Shown: positions 16,363-25,437, counted from the first letter of the stretch. The stretch: DNA of 64,000 nt from JAQTTT01 sp041652755 (GCA_041652755.1 JBAZGS010000002.1:55976-119975), one strand, 5' to 3'. A program made the numbers and translations. The notes: a model not told the origin generated them from the sequence alone.

Positions 16363-16746
16363 ATGATATATTCAGTAGTTAAGGATGATTCTTTAGAAAC
16401 AGTTTTTAACATAGTTTTAGGGAAAAAAAATATTGGATTCATCTCAAGGTTTGAGCCGTATTCCAAGGAATATTCAAAAATTTTGAATGGTCGAGCTTGC
16501 GTAGGGTGGTATATTCAAATTTTTAAAAAGTACCAAAGGAAAGGACATTGCCTTAATGTCATAAAGCAAATGATTGAAAGCACTGATTGCGAATACTTCG
16601 TGATTTCAAAGCCTTTAGATCAAGAGTTATGGAGTGATTTATGTGAAAAAATCAAGCAAGAACACCTAATTGAAGATTATTACATTAAGCAAGTAATGAA
16701 AAGAGATGTTTGTGAAATACAGGAAGATTTAATTATTAAAAAATGA
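16363..16746 (+). CDS. Putative GNAT-like acetyltransferase
   Basis: The 127-residue protein has an alpha/beta pattern. A short WYIQIFKKYQRKGHCLNVIKQMI segment recalls the acetyl-CoA pyrophosphate loop (R/Q-x-x-G-x-G/A) of GNAT enzymes, but the second glycine is replaced. The assignment is tentative; it may be a small unrelated protein. TTTTTAAAT (16332-16340) sits 27 nt before the ATG. Confidence 0.45.
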   Translation: MIYSVVKDDSLETVFNIVLGKKNIGFISRFEPYSKEYSKILNGRACVGWYIQIFKKYQRKGHCLNVIKQMIESTDCEYFVISKPLDQELWSDLCEKIKQEHLIEDYYIKQVMKRDVCEIQEDLIIKK

Positions 16747-16750
16747 ATAA

Positions 16751-17020
16751 TCATTTTTTTTTCAGCACAGATTCTAATTTATTCTCGAAAATTTCAAATT
16801 TTTTTTCGATTTTCTCGAATCTTTTTTCAATGCTTTCAAACTTGTTGACAAGTTTAACCATATCTTCTTTTATCTCTTTTCTAATGACAAAATAGTAAAA
16901 TATTATGAAAAAAGAGATTATTCCAAGCTCTATTACTATGTTGCTGTCAAGAATTTGCCCTAATATTGCCAGAGTTACAAGCAAGGCTATTATCAAAGAA
17001 GGGGTAATTTTTGAATTCAT
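16751..17020 (-). CDS. Small membrane protein with C-terminal coiled coil
   Basis: The 89-residue protein has two hydrophobic segments (about residues 8-24 and 29-47), followed by a 40-residue amphipathic helix with regular FESIEKRFEKIEKKFE heptads. It is probably a membrane-anchored oligomer; the function is unknown. TTTTTTTAAAT about 27 nt upstream supports the start. Confidence 0.55.
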   Translation of the reverse strand: MNSKITPSLIIALLVTLAILGQILDSNIVIELGIISFFIIFYYFVIRKEIKEDMVKLVNKFESIEKRFEKIEKKFEIFENKLESVLKKK

Positions 17021-17110
17021 TATATTAAGACTTGTTTTCCTTTTTTTAAATTGTTTTCCTTTTTTATAATAATTAAAATTTTTTAATAATTTTATTTAAT
17101 TTAAACAATT

Positions 17111-17118
17111 ATTTAAAT
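17111..17118 (+). promoter_or_regulatory. TATA-like promoter, leaderless lipoprotein gene
   Basis: ATTTAAAT is centred 26 nt before the ATG at 17141, a clear example of the window-wide leaderless arrangement. Confidence 0.5.
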
Positions 17119-17140
17119 CTTAACAGATTAATTTTATTCT

Positions 17141-17893
17141 ATGAATCCTGGGCGTTTATTACTAATATTATCTGTTATATTAATTGCCGGATGCTCTTCT
17201 CAATCTCCAACTTCATGCCCAAGCAGCTGCGATGACAGCCTTTCTTGCACAACTGATTACTGCTCAAATGAAACTAATTTTGTATGCATTCATAACATGA
17301 CTTACTTGGAACCATTATTTGAAGACAATATGAGCAATGATTTAAGTAATTGGAATGATGTTTATAACAGCAATGCATGGAATGTAAGTGAGGGTGTTTT
17401 GAAAACTGATTATGTTAGCATTCAAAACTCTATTCCACCATACTTGTTTGCTTCAGGAATTAATGCTTTCAAAGGAGATTATGCAATAAGCGGAAAGTTC
17501 AAGATAGAAGATGGAGTGTTTGTAATAATCCTAAGATTAAATGATTTCAAAGGGTATTCTTTATGGCTAATGGAAAACATGGCATTATTAATGAAGGTTA
17601 ATTCCACAACTCCAGGAACTCCCCCAACAATCCTTTCAATGGCTCAAACTCCAATCACTAAAGATGTGTGGCTTAATTTTAAAGCAATAGCTGTTGATGA
17701 TAAGTTCTTGGTGTATCTTGAAGACAGGAAAGTAATAGATGTAATTGATAATGATGAACTATTGTCAAGCGGAAATTTCGGCTTCACAATGTCAAGCCAG
17801 GCTTTTGACATTGTCTATGACAGAGCTGCAGTAGAAATTGATGATGTAAGGATTTATGAAGTGAATGAATCAAATTATTTATGCATTCCCTAA
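17141..17893 (+). CDS. Lipoprotein with Cys-rich head and jelly-roll (LamG/DUF1080-like) domain
   Basis: A lipobox (LIAGC) ends a signal peptide. It is followed by a short disulfide-rich segment with six Cys in about 30 residues (CPSSCDDSLSCTTDYC). Residues about 55-240 have the alternating hydrophobic pattern and FKGYSLWL / WLNFKAIAVDDKFLVYLEDRKV motifs of concanavalin-like sugar-binding folds, as in DUF1080 or LamG domains. It is probably a surface carbohydrate-binding protein; this is inference from the fold pattern. Confidence 0.65.
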   Translation: MNPGRLLLILSVILIAGCSSQSPTSCPSSCDDSLSCTTDYCSNETNFVCIHNMTYLEPLFEDNMSNDLSNWNDVYNSNAWNVSEGVLKTDYVSIQNSIPPYLFASGINAFKGDYAISGKFKIEDGVFVIILRLNDFKGYSLWLMENMALLMKVNSTTPGTPPTILSMAQTPITKDVWLNFKAIAVDDKFLVYLEDRKVIDVIDNDELLSSGNFGFTMSSQAFDIVYDRAAVEIDDVRIYEVNESNYLCIP

Positions 17894-17924
17894 TAAAAGC
17901 TTTATAATTTCTTAATATTTTACT

Positions 17925-18605
17925 ATGGTTATGAAAATATACTGCCTGATTTTTGTTGGAATTATTGTAATCATAGTTTTAGGATTAAATAATATTAATT
18001 ATTTCTCTATTAATGAGCCGAAAGGTGAGGGTTATTATATTGGAAATCTGCACACCCACACTATTGCAAGTGATGGAGAAAATGACTACAATCAAGTTAT
18101 AAAAGAGGCTGTAAGATTAGGTTTTGATTTCATTGCAATAACTGACCATGACACAATAAGTCCCACATTATCTTTGCTTTGCCCTTTAGACAAAAGAATT
18201 TTATGCATAATAGGGGAAGAGGTTTCAACATTACAAGGCCATGTTTTAGCTTTAGGCATAACTAAAGTTATTGAAAAAGGCTTAAGCGCTAATGAAACAA
18301 TAAGATTAATTCATGAGCAGAAGGGTTTGGCAATAGCTGCTCATCCTGGAATTAATCTTGGCGTAACCCAAGACTTATTAAGCATTCTTGATTTTGATGC
18401 AGTTGAATGCAACAGCGCATTAAGGCCTGAAGACCAGCCAATGGGTTGCAACAATCCATATGTCAAAGTTTATGATTCCGATGCTCATAGTTTAGAAATG
18501 CTTTCAACAAGCGCTAATAACTGCAGTTTGTCAACTCTTAGTTGGCAAGCAATTAAAGAAAGCATCAAATCAGGCAATTGCCAACTGTTTTCGCCAAGAA
18601 TATAA
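17925..18605 (+). CDS. PHP-domain phosphoesterase with N-terminal membrane anchor
   Basis: A hydrophobic N-terminus (about residues 3-20) anchors or exports the protein. The PHP motifs follow: NLHTHTIASDG, ITDHDT, a Glu in GEEVST, AAHPG, and DSDAH near the end, providing the usual metal ligands. PHP enzymes hydrolyse phosphate esters using two or three metals. The substrate is unknown and an extracytoplasmic location is unusual. The TTTATAAT at 17901-17908 fits a leaderless start better at the second in-frame ATG (17931), so the true N-terminus may be MKIYCLI. Confidence 0.78.
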   Translation: MVMKIYCLIFVGIIVIIVLGLNNINYFSINEPKGEGYYIGNLHTHTIASDGENDYNQVIKEAVRLGFDFIAITDHDTISPTLSLLCPLDKRILCIIGEEVSTLQGHVLALGITKVIEKGLSANETIRLIHEQKGLAIAAHPGINLGVTQDLLSILDFDAVECNSALRPEDQPMGCNNPYVKVYDSDAHSLEMLSTSANNCSLSTLSWQAIKESIKSGNCQLFSPRI

Positions 18606-18628
18606 ACCTTTGCTGCTTAAGCGTTCAT

Positions 18629-19015
18629 ATGAAATTTATTGAATATTTCACTAAAGCAAAGACTTATTTCATAATCTTAATCTCAATTACTGTTTTGCAA
18701 TCATTGGCACTATTGTTTGCAATCTATCCTAAGTTCTCAATTGACCCTATAGGCATAATTAAACTTTTAATTGCAATCTATGCGGGATTTAAGCTAAAAA
18801 TAGGCTTTAAGCACTCAGCAATACTTGGAGCTTTAATGTTTTTGTCAATAATTTGGTACGTGCCAATAGCTTTGCCAGGAATAGTGTTCATTTCAGGAAA
18901 TTTTATAATATTTTTGACATTCACAATAACTGCAGTAATTAATTTAGTAATCTATGCCTTGGCAGCAATGCTTGGGAATTTGCTGGCAAGAATAAAAAAA
19001 TCAGGCAAGAAATAA
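18629..19015 (+). CDS. Four-TM hypothetical membrane protein
   Basis: The 128-residue product starts at ATG 18629, chosen because a TATAAA-like element lies about 27 nt upstream and the upstream in-frame extension is polar and overlaps the PHP gene. It has about four hydrophobic helices, a FKLKIGFKHSA loop and a basic C-terminus. No family is recognised. Confidence 0.6.
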   Translation: MKFIEYFTKAKTYFIILISITVLQSLALLFAIYPKFSIDPIGIIKLLIAIYAGFKLKIGFKHSAILGALMFLSIIWYVPIALPGIVFISGNFIIFLTFTITAVINLVIYALAAMLGNLLARIKKSGKK

Positions 19016-19060
19016 AGAATTTAGCAAATTTTATAAAATTAGCCAAGCAGTGTTATTATT

Positions 19061-19339
19061 ATGAGAGAAACAGTTGATGTTTATATTAATAAGCAGAACT
19101 CTCCTAAAAAAGAGATACTTACAGAATTAAGAAGGCTGATAAAAAATAAATATCCAGGAGTTAAAGAAGAGATGCTGATGGGTGCTGTAAGGTTCGGCGA
19201 CAATAAGTGTTATATAATCAGCTTGGCTGACCGCGTTAATCTAGGAATATTGTCTTTTGATGGTAAAAAAACAATGAAAACAAAGGAGATAAAGGCATTA
19301 AAAGACATTAATGAAGCAGAGATTACTAGGTTAATCTGA
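19061..19339 (+). CDS. DUF1801 family protein
   Basis: The 92-residue protein has the DUF1801/YdhG pattern: YINKQNSPKKEILTELRRLI, a KEEMLMGAVRFGDNKCYIISLADRVNLGI core and a shortened C-terminal helix. The family has a small alpha/beta (frataxin-like) fold and no established activity. TTTTATAAAA (19030-19039) is 27 nt before the ATG. Confidence 0.72.
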   Translation: MRETVDVYINKQNSPKKEILTELRRLIKNKYPGVKEEMLMGAVRFGDNKCYIISLADRVNLGILSFDGKKTMKTKEIKALKDINEAEITRLI

Positions 19340-19432
19340 AAAAATATTTTTTTTTTATAGAATAATTCCTGATTTTTATTAACTTTAAAAAAGCATAACT
19401 TATTAAAATCATTAAGGAGTAATATTTTTTTG

Positions 19433-20383
19433 ATGATTATTGAACTCGGCATAATGCTTGCTAGTATGATTTTTTTAGCAATATCCAGTGATAAAGCAGT
19501 TGATTATGCTATTAAGATTTCAAAATATTTAGGAATAACGGGTTTATCTGCGGGTTTTATAATACTTTCAGTTTCAACATCTTTGCCTGAATTATTTGTT
19601 TCAATACATTCATCTTTAGTGAAAGAAATTGGCCTGTCTTTAGGAAATGTGCTCGGCTCAAACATTGCTAATGTTACAATAATTTTGGGCTTGGCTTTTT
19701 TCATAAGTGGCAGGCGTTTTATAAAATTTAATAAAAGAGTTTTTCAAGGACTTTTAAGCTTCTTGTTTGTTGCATCAATTATTCCATTATTCATACTTCA
19801 AACAGGTGATTTAAGCTTTTTAATGGGGGTTATTTTGATAATACTTTTCATTTTCTTCGCAGTCAAGACCCCTAAAAAAATAGAGGGAATTCAGGATATG
19901 GAAAAAGCAAAAAAAAGCGAAAAAGCGATTACAGTCATAAAATTCATAATATCATTAATAATTGTTTTATTTTCTTCAAAATTACTTGTTGATAATAGTA
20001 TAATTGTTGCAACAATTTTAGGAATTCCTTCTTCAATCATAGGGGCTACAATCATAGGTTTTGGAACAAGCTTGCCAGAGCTTTCAACAACTATTCAGGC
20101 TTTCAAGAAAAAATTATATGATGTAGGTATTGGAAACATTATTGGCAGCTGCATCACTAACTTAACTCTCATTTTAGGTGTATCTTCATTATTAAGCACA
20201 GTGCCTATCAACATTTTGTCTTTTTCAACATTAATATTTTTCTCAATACTTTCAATGATTATAACCTGGTATTTTGTAAGCACTGACAGAAAAATTGACA
20301 GAAAAGAGGCAGCAATATTAATAGGGATTTATGCAGTGTTCCTGCTTCAAGAGTTAGGCATTATTACATTTTTGTTCAAATAA
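19433..20383 (+). CDS. Ca2+/Na+ antiporter (CaCA family, YrbG-like)
   Basis: This membrane exchanger has two inverted alpha-repeats. The first is SVSTSLPELFVSIHSSLVKE followed by GNVLGSNIANVTIILG. The second is GFGTSLPELSTTIQAF followed by GNIIGSCITNLTLILG. The two copies of the (G/S)TSLPE motif and GN-x-x-GS(N/C) carry the ion-binding glutamates of the family. About ten helices and 316 residues are normal. ATG 19433 is used; an AAGGAG lies 14 nt upstream. Confidence 0.9.
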   Translation: MIIELGIMLASMIFLAISSDKAVDYAIKISKYLGITGLSAGFIILSVSTSLPELFVSIHSSLVKEIGLSLGNVLGSNIANVTIILGLAFFISGRRFIKFNKRVFQGLLSFLFVASIIPLFILQTGDLSFLMGVILIILFIFFAVKTPKKIEGIQDMEKAKKSEKAITVIKFIISLIIVLFSSKLLVDNSIIVATILGIPSSIIGATIIGFGTSLPELSTTIQAFKKKLYDVGIGNIIGSCITNLTLILGVSSLLSTVPINILSFSTLIFFSILSMIITWYFVSTDRKIDRKEAAILIGIYAVFLLQELGIITFLFK

Positions 20384-20433
20384 TATTTTTTTCCCAAATC
20401 TTTAAAAATATTCATAATCATTATTTTATAGCT

Positions 20434-22131
20434 ATGAATAAGCTTGTCTTAATCTTAAGTTTATTATTATTAATTGGAATAGCAAGCGCTGTAGAGTACG
20501 GCCCAACAGGAGCAGTTGGTGCGCCTGATACTTCAGAGATGGGAATTCCAGCAGAAGCTGCAGCCAGAGCTAATCAGATACCCAAAGTTATACCTCAGGA
20601 AATCATTGATGCCGGAGCTGAAACTGAGTATTTAGCTGTTAGCTGCGCAATGGCAAAGTATAATATGCAGAAGTTTGTTGACGGAGCCGATGCTGTGAAA
20701 GCAATATGGGATGAAGTGGCTATAAGCTTAAGCTCGGAAGGAATAACTTTAGACACCAGCATGCTATTATCTATTAAAGAAGGTGTTTTAAGCAGGGTTG
20801 ATGCGTTATGCTCTGCAACACCTCAAACTTATGGACAAGCAATTCAGGGCATTATTGACTATTCATTAGGAGCTAACGGACTCGAGCAGCAGCTTAAAAG
20901 CATGGGCTCTGAATTAGAGAATACTATTAGGACTAAAATGGATGAATACACTGCACAAGGCGAAGCTTTACAGGCACAGATTGATGCTTTGACTGGAGGC
21001 AAGAGTCCTGAGGAGATTCAGGCAATAGTTTCTCAAATACAGGCAAAGAGCACAGAGTATCAGGGAATTACTGCCAATCCCATGGCTATGCAAGATCCAG
21101 CCACTTCAGCAAGAGCAGCAGCATTATTGAGTGAAATACAAACTTTGCAAGCCTCAATTGGCGGAGCAACCCAAGAAGGCCAGGATGAAGGAATAGCTTT
21201 AGGCGAGCAAGCTCAGGCATTCGGTGATAAAGCTCAAGTTTTAGGCACAAAAATTGAAACTATTTTTGGTGGAATAAATGAAAGGATGAAGCAAGCGTTT
21301 CAAGGCAATGATTATTCAGCTCAAAAATCAGAAGTTAACGAGGCGTATTATGCATTATTTTTGAAAGTATTCAATGCTAAAATTATTGATGTTAATGCAA
21401 AGAAAGCTGAAATCTCTGCTTACTACATAGATACGAGCATGTTTGATGAAGTCACTGAATGGGCTGCGCAGAAAAAGGAAGAAGCCAAATCAGTTTTTGT
21501 TGAAACAGCAACAGAGGAGGATATACAAGAATTCATTGAATTAATCAACCTTGAAAGCGCTGAGATGGAGATAAGAATTAATAGTGCAATTGAAGGATTA
21601 ATAAGGGAAAAATATGTTGAAAGCCTTGATGAATTAAGAAGCAATGCCCAGGCAGGAATAGATGCAGCAAATAATGGAGGCTTAGACACAACTGAATTAG
21701 AAGCTTTAACTGCAGAGATAGAAACTTTAAGGAATGAAGCAATAGCTTTAGATAATGCTGGCAATGATTCTTTGGCTTTTGAAAAAATAGGCCAAGCCCA
21801 AGCAGTTGTTGTATTAGTTCAGGAAGAATACGCAAAGCTTCAAGCTGAAGGTGAAGGAGTTCAGATTCAGGCTCAGGCAGTAATTGCAGCAATTAACTCA
21901 GAGAAAGATAAAGTGTTGGCTTTAAAAGAAGCAGCGCAAAGCTTAAGCCTTGATACTAGTTTGCTTGAAAGCTTAGAAGCTGAATTATATTCTTTAGAAG
22001 CTCAAGCGCAGGAGTTATTGGATGCAGGTCAGAATGCTCAGGCATTATTATTAGTCCAAGAGACTAAGGATAAATTTGAAACCTTAAAATCTGAATATTC
22101 TAGATTATTAGCTGAGGTGATATTAAAGTGA
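20434..22131 (+). CDS. Secreted long coiled-coil protein
   Basis: A signal peptide (cleavage likely after GIASA) is followed by 545 residues, almost all predicted helix and rich in Ala, Gln, Glu and Leu, with two Cys near residues 72 and 129. Repeated patterns such as EALTAEIETLRNEAIALDNAG and SLEAELYSLEAQAQELLDAG point to a helical-repeat rod. It is probably an extracellular or periplasm-like structural protein. The next gene, a lipoprotein, overlaps its stop by 4 bp, so the two are co-translated. TTTAAAAATA lies about 28 nt upstream. Confidence 0.7.
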   Translation: MNKLVLILSLLLLIGIASAVEYGPTGAVGAPDTSEMGIPAEAAARANQIPKVIPQEIIDAGAETEYLAVSCAMAKYNMQKFVDGADAVKAIWDEVAISLSSEGITLDTSMLLSIKEGVLSRVDALCSATPQTYGQAIQGIIDYSLGANGLEQQLKSMGSELENTIRTKMDEYTAQGEALQAQIDALTGGKSPEEIQAIVSQIQAKSTEYQGITANPMAMQDPATSARAAALLSEIQTLQASIGGATQEGQDEGIALGEQAQAFGDKAQVLGTKIETIFGGINERMKQAFQGNDYSAQKSEVNEAYYALFLKVFNAKIIDVNAKKAEISAYYIDTSMFDEVTEWAAQKKEEAKSVFVETATEEDIQEFIELINLESAEMEIRINSAIEGLIREKYVESLDELRSNAQAGIDAANNGGLDTTELEALTAEIETLRNEAIALDNAGNDSLAFEKIGQAQAVVVLVQEEYAKLQAEGEGVQIQAQAVIAAINSEKDKVLALKEAAQSLSLDTSLLESLEAELYSLEAQAQELLDAGQNAQALLLVQETKDKFETLKSEYSRLLAEVILK

Positions 22132-22352
22132 AAAAAATAATGTCGTTAATTTTTATAATAATCCTACTTTCTGGCTGCACACAATCAAGCAATGCTGATT
22201 TAAGCAAATTGCAGGAGTTAGGGGATTTGCCTAATATTAATATTAATGGCATGGAAGAATTAGGAAGCCTGCCACCAACCAATGTTTCAATAGATTTAGG
22301 TTCAGGAATACCTAGCAGTAATCCTTTTCCTAGCGAGCCAGCAATAGAATAA
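22128..22352 (+). CDS. Small lipoprotein, coupled to the coiled-coil protein
   Basis: The 74-residue protein uses a GTG start overlapping the previous stop (GTGA). It has a signal peptide with lipobox LLSGC, then a 53-residue Asn/Pro/Gly/Ser-rich tail without Cys. It is probably a membrane partner or anchor for the secreted coiled-coil protein; this is inferred from coupling only. Confidence 0.6.
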   Translation: MKKIMSLIFIIILLSGCTQSSNADLSKLQELGDLPNININGMEELGSLPPTNVSIDLGSGIPSSNPFPSEPAIE

Positions 22353-22355
22353 AAT

Positions 22356-23429
22356 TTAAGGCTGTTCAGGAGTATTTGGTAGCAGCCCAATCTTTTTAAC
22401 CCACCACCAAGAAACAAAAGTGGCAACTACTGTAATGAAAACTAATAATGTTAAATACCATCCAGTGTCTGCAGGTGTGAACAAGAAAATATTGGTCTGC
22501 GACAATATTGTGGCTATAGTGTTAGGCACTAATAATGCTGTTCCAATAACTGTCAAAATTCCCATTATGTAAGTCATTCTATTATTAATCACTTGCAATT
22601 GATTATTGTAAATTGACTGAAGAACTGCGAGCCCTGAAGCCAAAACATTGGATAAGTCCTCAGCAAGAGCTATTTGGGTGTGCACTTTTTCCAATTGAAC
22701 AGTTATTCCTTCAAGTATTTTAGGATTATTAGATAATACTTCAGCATCGCCGTAATCAAGAGATGAAAGCACGCTGGTTGTTGACCATAAGCCTGATAAG
22801 TATTTTACAAGCGCATGCTTCATGTGATAAATTTTGACTCCCAATATTTTTCTGGATGCAGAATTGTCAATTAATTCGCGGCTTATTTTATCACTAGAAT
22901 CTTCTATTTCAGAAACTTGCTCAAAATTAAACCTGTTATTCTTTGCGATTATTCTAATAAGCAATAATGTAGGCAAGTCTTCCTTCTTCGCTTTTTTTAT
23001 TATAGACTCAGCATAAGCATATAATTGCTTTAAATGAAGAGATTTGGTTGATTGTATTGACACTATCAAATCTTTTTTAATAAGTATCATTAAAGGGTCA
23101 ATTTTTACATCAAAATTATTCACATCAATTACTGGAAGGATTAATCCCATCTCTGAATTCAAGTCTTCATACTTGCTTGTAGTGTGATCATGTTTATCTT
23201 TTGATAGTTTTATTAGATTATTCACCAAAGTTTCTGAAAATCCTAATTTATTTGCTATTTCCAAGGCTTCTTTTGTGAAATCATTTGCGGAATGATCAAC
23301 CCATGAGAAAGATGCATGCTTTATTAATGGCATAAGCTCGTCAAAATTGTTTGTTTGCTTGCTGTTTGTGGTATTTTTCAAAAGGCTTGCGCAAAAACTT
23401 AAATAAGTAGTTTGTTCTTCGTTTGCCAT
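22356..23429 (-). CDS. CorA-like membrane protein without the GMN motif
   Basis: The 357-residue protein has a large soluble N-terminal region and two C-terminal helices. The segment before the first helix (LQSIYNNQLQVINNRMTYIMGILTVIGTALLVPNTIATIL) follows the CorA pattern of a long stalk helix ending in N-x-x-M and then the pore helix. The GMN selectivity motif expected at its end is absent. The second helix ends with a basic VKKIG. Metal or other transport through a CorA-type pore is possible but not shown. ATTTTAAAC about 26 nt upstream supports the start. Confidence 0.55.
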   Translation of the reverse strand: MANEEQTTYLSFCASLLKNTTNSKQTNNFDELMPLIKHASFSWVDHSANDFTKEALEIANKLGFSETLVNNLIKLSKDKHDHTTSKYEDLNSEMGLILPVIDVNNFDVKIDPLMILIKKDLIVSIQSTKSLHLKQLYAYAESIIKKAKKEDLPTLLLIRIIAKNNRFNFEQVSEIEDSSDKISRELIDNSASRKILGVKIYHMKHALVKYLSGLWSTTSVLSSLDYGDAEVLSNNPKILEGITVQLEKVHTQIALAEDLSNVLASGLAVLQSIYNNQLQVINNRMTYIMGILTVIGTALLVPNTIATILSQTNIFLFTPADTGWYLTLLVFITVVATFVSWWWVKKIGLLPNTPEQP

Positions 23430-23504
23430 AAATATTAAAAGTTAAAGAAACATTTTAAACTTTTCTTTACAAAAATAAAATAAAAAAATCAACTAAAATA
23501 ATGC

Positions 23505-23512
23505 TTTTAAAT
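23505..23512 (+). promoter_or_regulatory. TATA-like promoter of the Cys-repeat protein gene
   Basis: TTTTAAAT is centred about 27 nt before the ATG at 23535, supporting that start and a leaderless message. Confidence 0.5.
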
Positions 23513-23534
23513 TATTGCCAATTAATAATTAATT

Positions 23535-25151
23535 ATGAAAAAAACAATATTTTTATTGGCATTATTATTTTTTTCAAAGATTTATGCTTTTGACATTAGC
23601 CAAATAAGCCATTATGATTTTGATACCTTTATTTGCAGCGAGCACGTTGATTCAGAATATGTAGCTGATTGCGAAAAAACAAAGAGCTTTATATCAAACT
23701 GTTACTCTAATCCTAATAATTGCGACTGCTCCTATTTTACTGAAACGGATGCAATAACTGAATGCCAAAAATGGGTTGACCAAGGAATAAAATTAATGAG
23801 CCAAAAATCCGAAGAGTGCATGAATGACTTAACTGCTTGTTCATGTGCTGACTTGCCTCATCCAAGATTAGTTGATGTTTGCGAGAATGAAAAAGCAAAA
23901 TTTGTAGGAAAATTAAAGGCTTTGGAGCAATCATGCTTTGATACTCCAGAAACTTGCGACTGCTCAATTTTACAAAAGCCAGAATACGTTTCTAAATGCA
24001 ATGAAGAATTAGCCAAAGGTGCAGAAATTAAAGCTGTATGTGAATCAAACATTTCTTCATGCGACTGCTCAAGCATCACTAACTTGGTCGCCAAGCAAAA
24101 ATGCGAAGAAGCCAAGAACTATTATGCTGAATACGAATCCATTTTTAGGCAAAACTGCGAAACCAATTTTGATGAATGCGACTGCACAAAAATACCCAAT
24201 TTGAACGGCCAAAATCAATGCGAAGCTGCTAAAAAACAAGCAGTAACTCAAGCTGAGGGTCAAGTGTACTTAATGCTTTACGACTGCTTCAAGGATATTA
24301 ACTCATGTGATTGCACAAAATTAGAAAAAAAAGGTTACATTGATTACTGCGAAGAAACTAAAAGTTACGGCTTTGCTTGCATGCAAACTGGGGGAATGGG
24401 TTGCGAAGAACTGGATAATATTGTTTTTTATCCTCCAGGCTTGCCAAAATTTTTGCAGCCTTATTTTGCTCAAACATTTAAGGGCTTCATTGATGCTGAG
24501 AAATTGAAAGGAATGGCAGCTTCAGCTGATATTGCAAGGACTTGCGTAATAGACCCAGAGAATTGCGACTGCTCAACTATTCCAATCTATGCAAGAGAGT
24601 TTTGCTTGGACAAAAAAGAGATGCAGCTAAACTGCATTAATGGCAACATTACTGCTTGCGAGATATTAGACCAGACAATAGATGTTGTTCCATTAACTGC
24701 CCCGAAATTTGTCAGGGATTTCTTAGACCCAATACTTAGGCCTTTGGTATTGCTGCAAAAAGAGCAGATAAAAGGAAAATATGCAGAGAGAGTTAAGGAT
24801 CAGATGCTTGCTTGCATTAATGATGAAACTTCATGCAATTGTGAAAGCGTTCCTTTGCAATATCAAGAGTTTTGCAGTAACAAGATTAATTTGGTTAAAG
24901 AATGCAGGCTAAAGAATTATGAGTCATGCTTCAGATTAATGGATGAGTCCAATATTCCAGAGGATATTCCAGGATTTATCAGAATCTTTGTTGAAGGTTC
25001 TGTAAATAGCCAGGTTAACCAGAGAATGAATGAAGTATTCCAAGAAATCAAGCCTGATGTTTGCGAAGGAATGAATGTTAATCAATGCAGAAAGTATTAT
25101 AATGATAATTGCAAAGGATTAACTGCCAATGAGTGCTTAGCTAATAGATAA
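23535..25151 (+). CDS. Secreted protein of four-cysteine repeats
   Basis: After a signal peptide (about 18 residues) the 538-residue protein contains roughly eight copies of a unit C-x(5-6)-C-x-C-x(8-13)-C separated by helical spacers of about 15-25 residues. The commonest core is CDCS or CDCT, as in NCDCSYF, TCDCSIL, SCDCSSI, ECDCTKI, SCDCTKL, NCDCSTI. Two longer spacers with Pro-rich PGLPKFLQPYF and TAPKFVRDFLDP segments divide the repeats. The even number of Cys per unit suggests disulfides or metal binding outside the cell. The same unit occurs once in the secreted protein at 6296-7654. No known family is recognised. Confidence 0.75.
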   Translation: MKKTIFLLALLFFSKIYAFDISQISHYDFDTFICSEHVDSEYVADCEKTKSFISNCYSNPNNCDCSYFTETDAITECQKWVDQGIKLMSQKSEECMNDLTACSCADLPHPRLVDVCENEKAKFVGKLKALEQSCFDTPETCDCSILQKPEYVSKCNEELAKGAEIKAVCESNISSCDCSSITNLVAKQKCEEAKNYYAEYESIFRQNCETNFDECDCTKIPNLNGQNQCEAAKKQAVTQAEGQVYLMLYDCFKDINSCDCTKLEKKGYIDYCEETKSYGFACMQTGGMGCEELDNIVFYPPGLPKFLQPYFAQTFKGFIDAEKLKGMAASADIARTCVIDPENCDCSTIPIYAREFCLDKKEMQLNCINGNITACEILDQTIDVVPLTAPKFVRDFLDPILRPLVLLQKEQIKGKYAERVKDQMLACINDETSCNCESVPLQYQEFCSNKINLVKECRLKNYESCFRLMDESNIPEDIPGFIRIFVEGSVNSQVNQRMNEVFQEIKPDVCEGMNVNQCRKYYNDNCKGLTANECLANR

Positions 25152-25249
25152 TTAATAAAAAACAGCATTTTTTAATTAAATTGGCACCAAATGCCTTCAT
25201 AATGCATTTTGAATAAATATATTTATAAACTTTTTTGAATTTTGGCAAG

Positions 25250-25257
25250 GTTTAAAT
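25250..25257 (+). promoter_or_regulatory. TATA-like promoter of the 25275-25437 small genes
   Basis: GTTTAAAT lies about 21-24 nt before the possible small ORF at 25275 and about 120 nt before the basic-peptide ATG, so the mRNA of the latter would have a leader of about 95 nt. Confidence 0.4.
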
Positions 25258-25274
25258 ACTCTTCTTTGTTATTA

Positions 25275-25370
25275 ATGATTTATCCTATGATGATAAAAAA
25301 CACTAGTTTAATTTCATATAAAAGGATAGATCTAAATTATTCTCAAAAAAAATATTTGAGGGAGGATTGA
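25275..25370 (+). CDS. Possible 31-residue leader peptide
   Basis: An ATG just downstream of the TATA-like element opens a 31-codon frame (MIYPMMIKNTSLISYKRIDL and 11 more), which ends 4 bp before the next ATG and contains that gene's ribosome binding site in its last codons. It could be a real small protein or leader, or simply 5' UTR. Confidence 0.3.
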   Translation: MIYPMMIKNTSLISYKRIDLNYSQKKYLRED

Positions 25371-25374
25371 GAAG

Positions 25375-25437
25375 ATGAATACAAAGAAACCAGAAGCTCC
25401 AAAATCAAAGAAACCAGCAGCACCAAAAAATGAATGA
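25375..25437 (+). CDS. 20-residue basic Lys/Pro/Ala peptide
   Basis: A strong Shine-Dalgarno (GAGGGAGG, 25358-25365) 9 nt before the ATG precedes a 20-codon gene rich in KKPxAPK, like histone H1 or HU tails. It ends 24 bp before a perfect 30-bp palindrome followed by T residues. The complete gene architecture argues for real, probably high expression. Binding of nucleic acid is inferred from charge only. Compare the 28-residue gene at 30025. Confidence 0.6.
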   Translation: MNTKKPEAPKSKKPAAPKNE

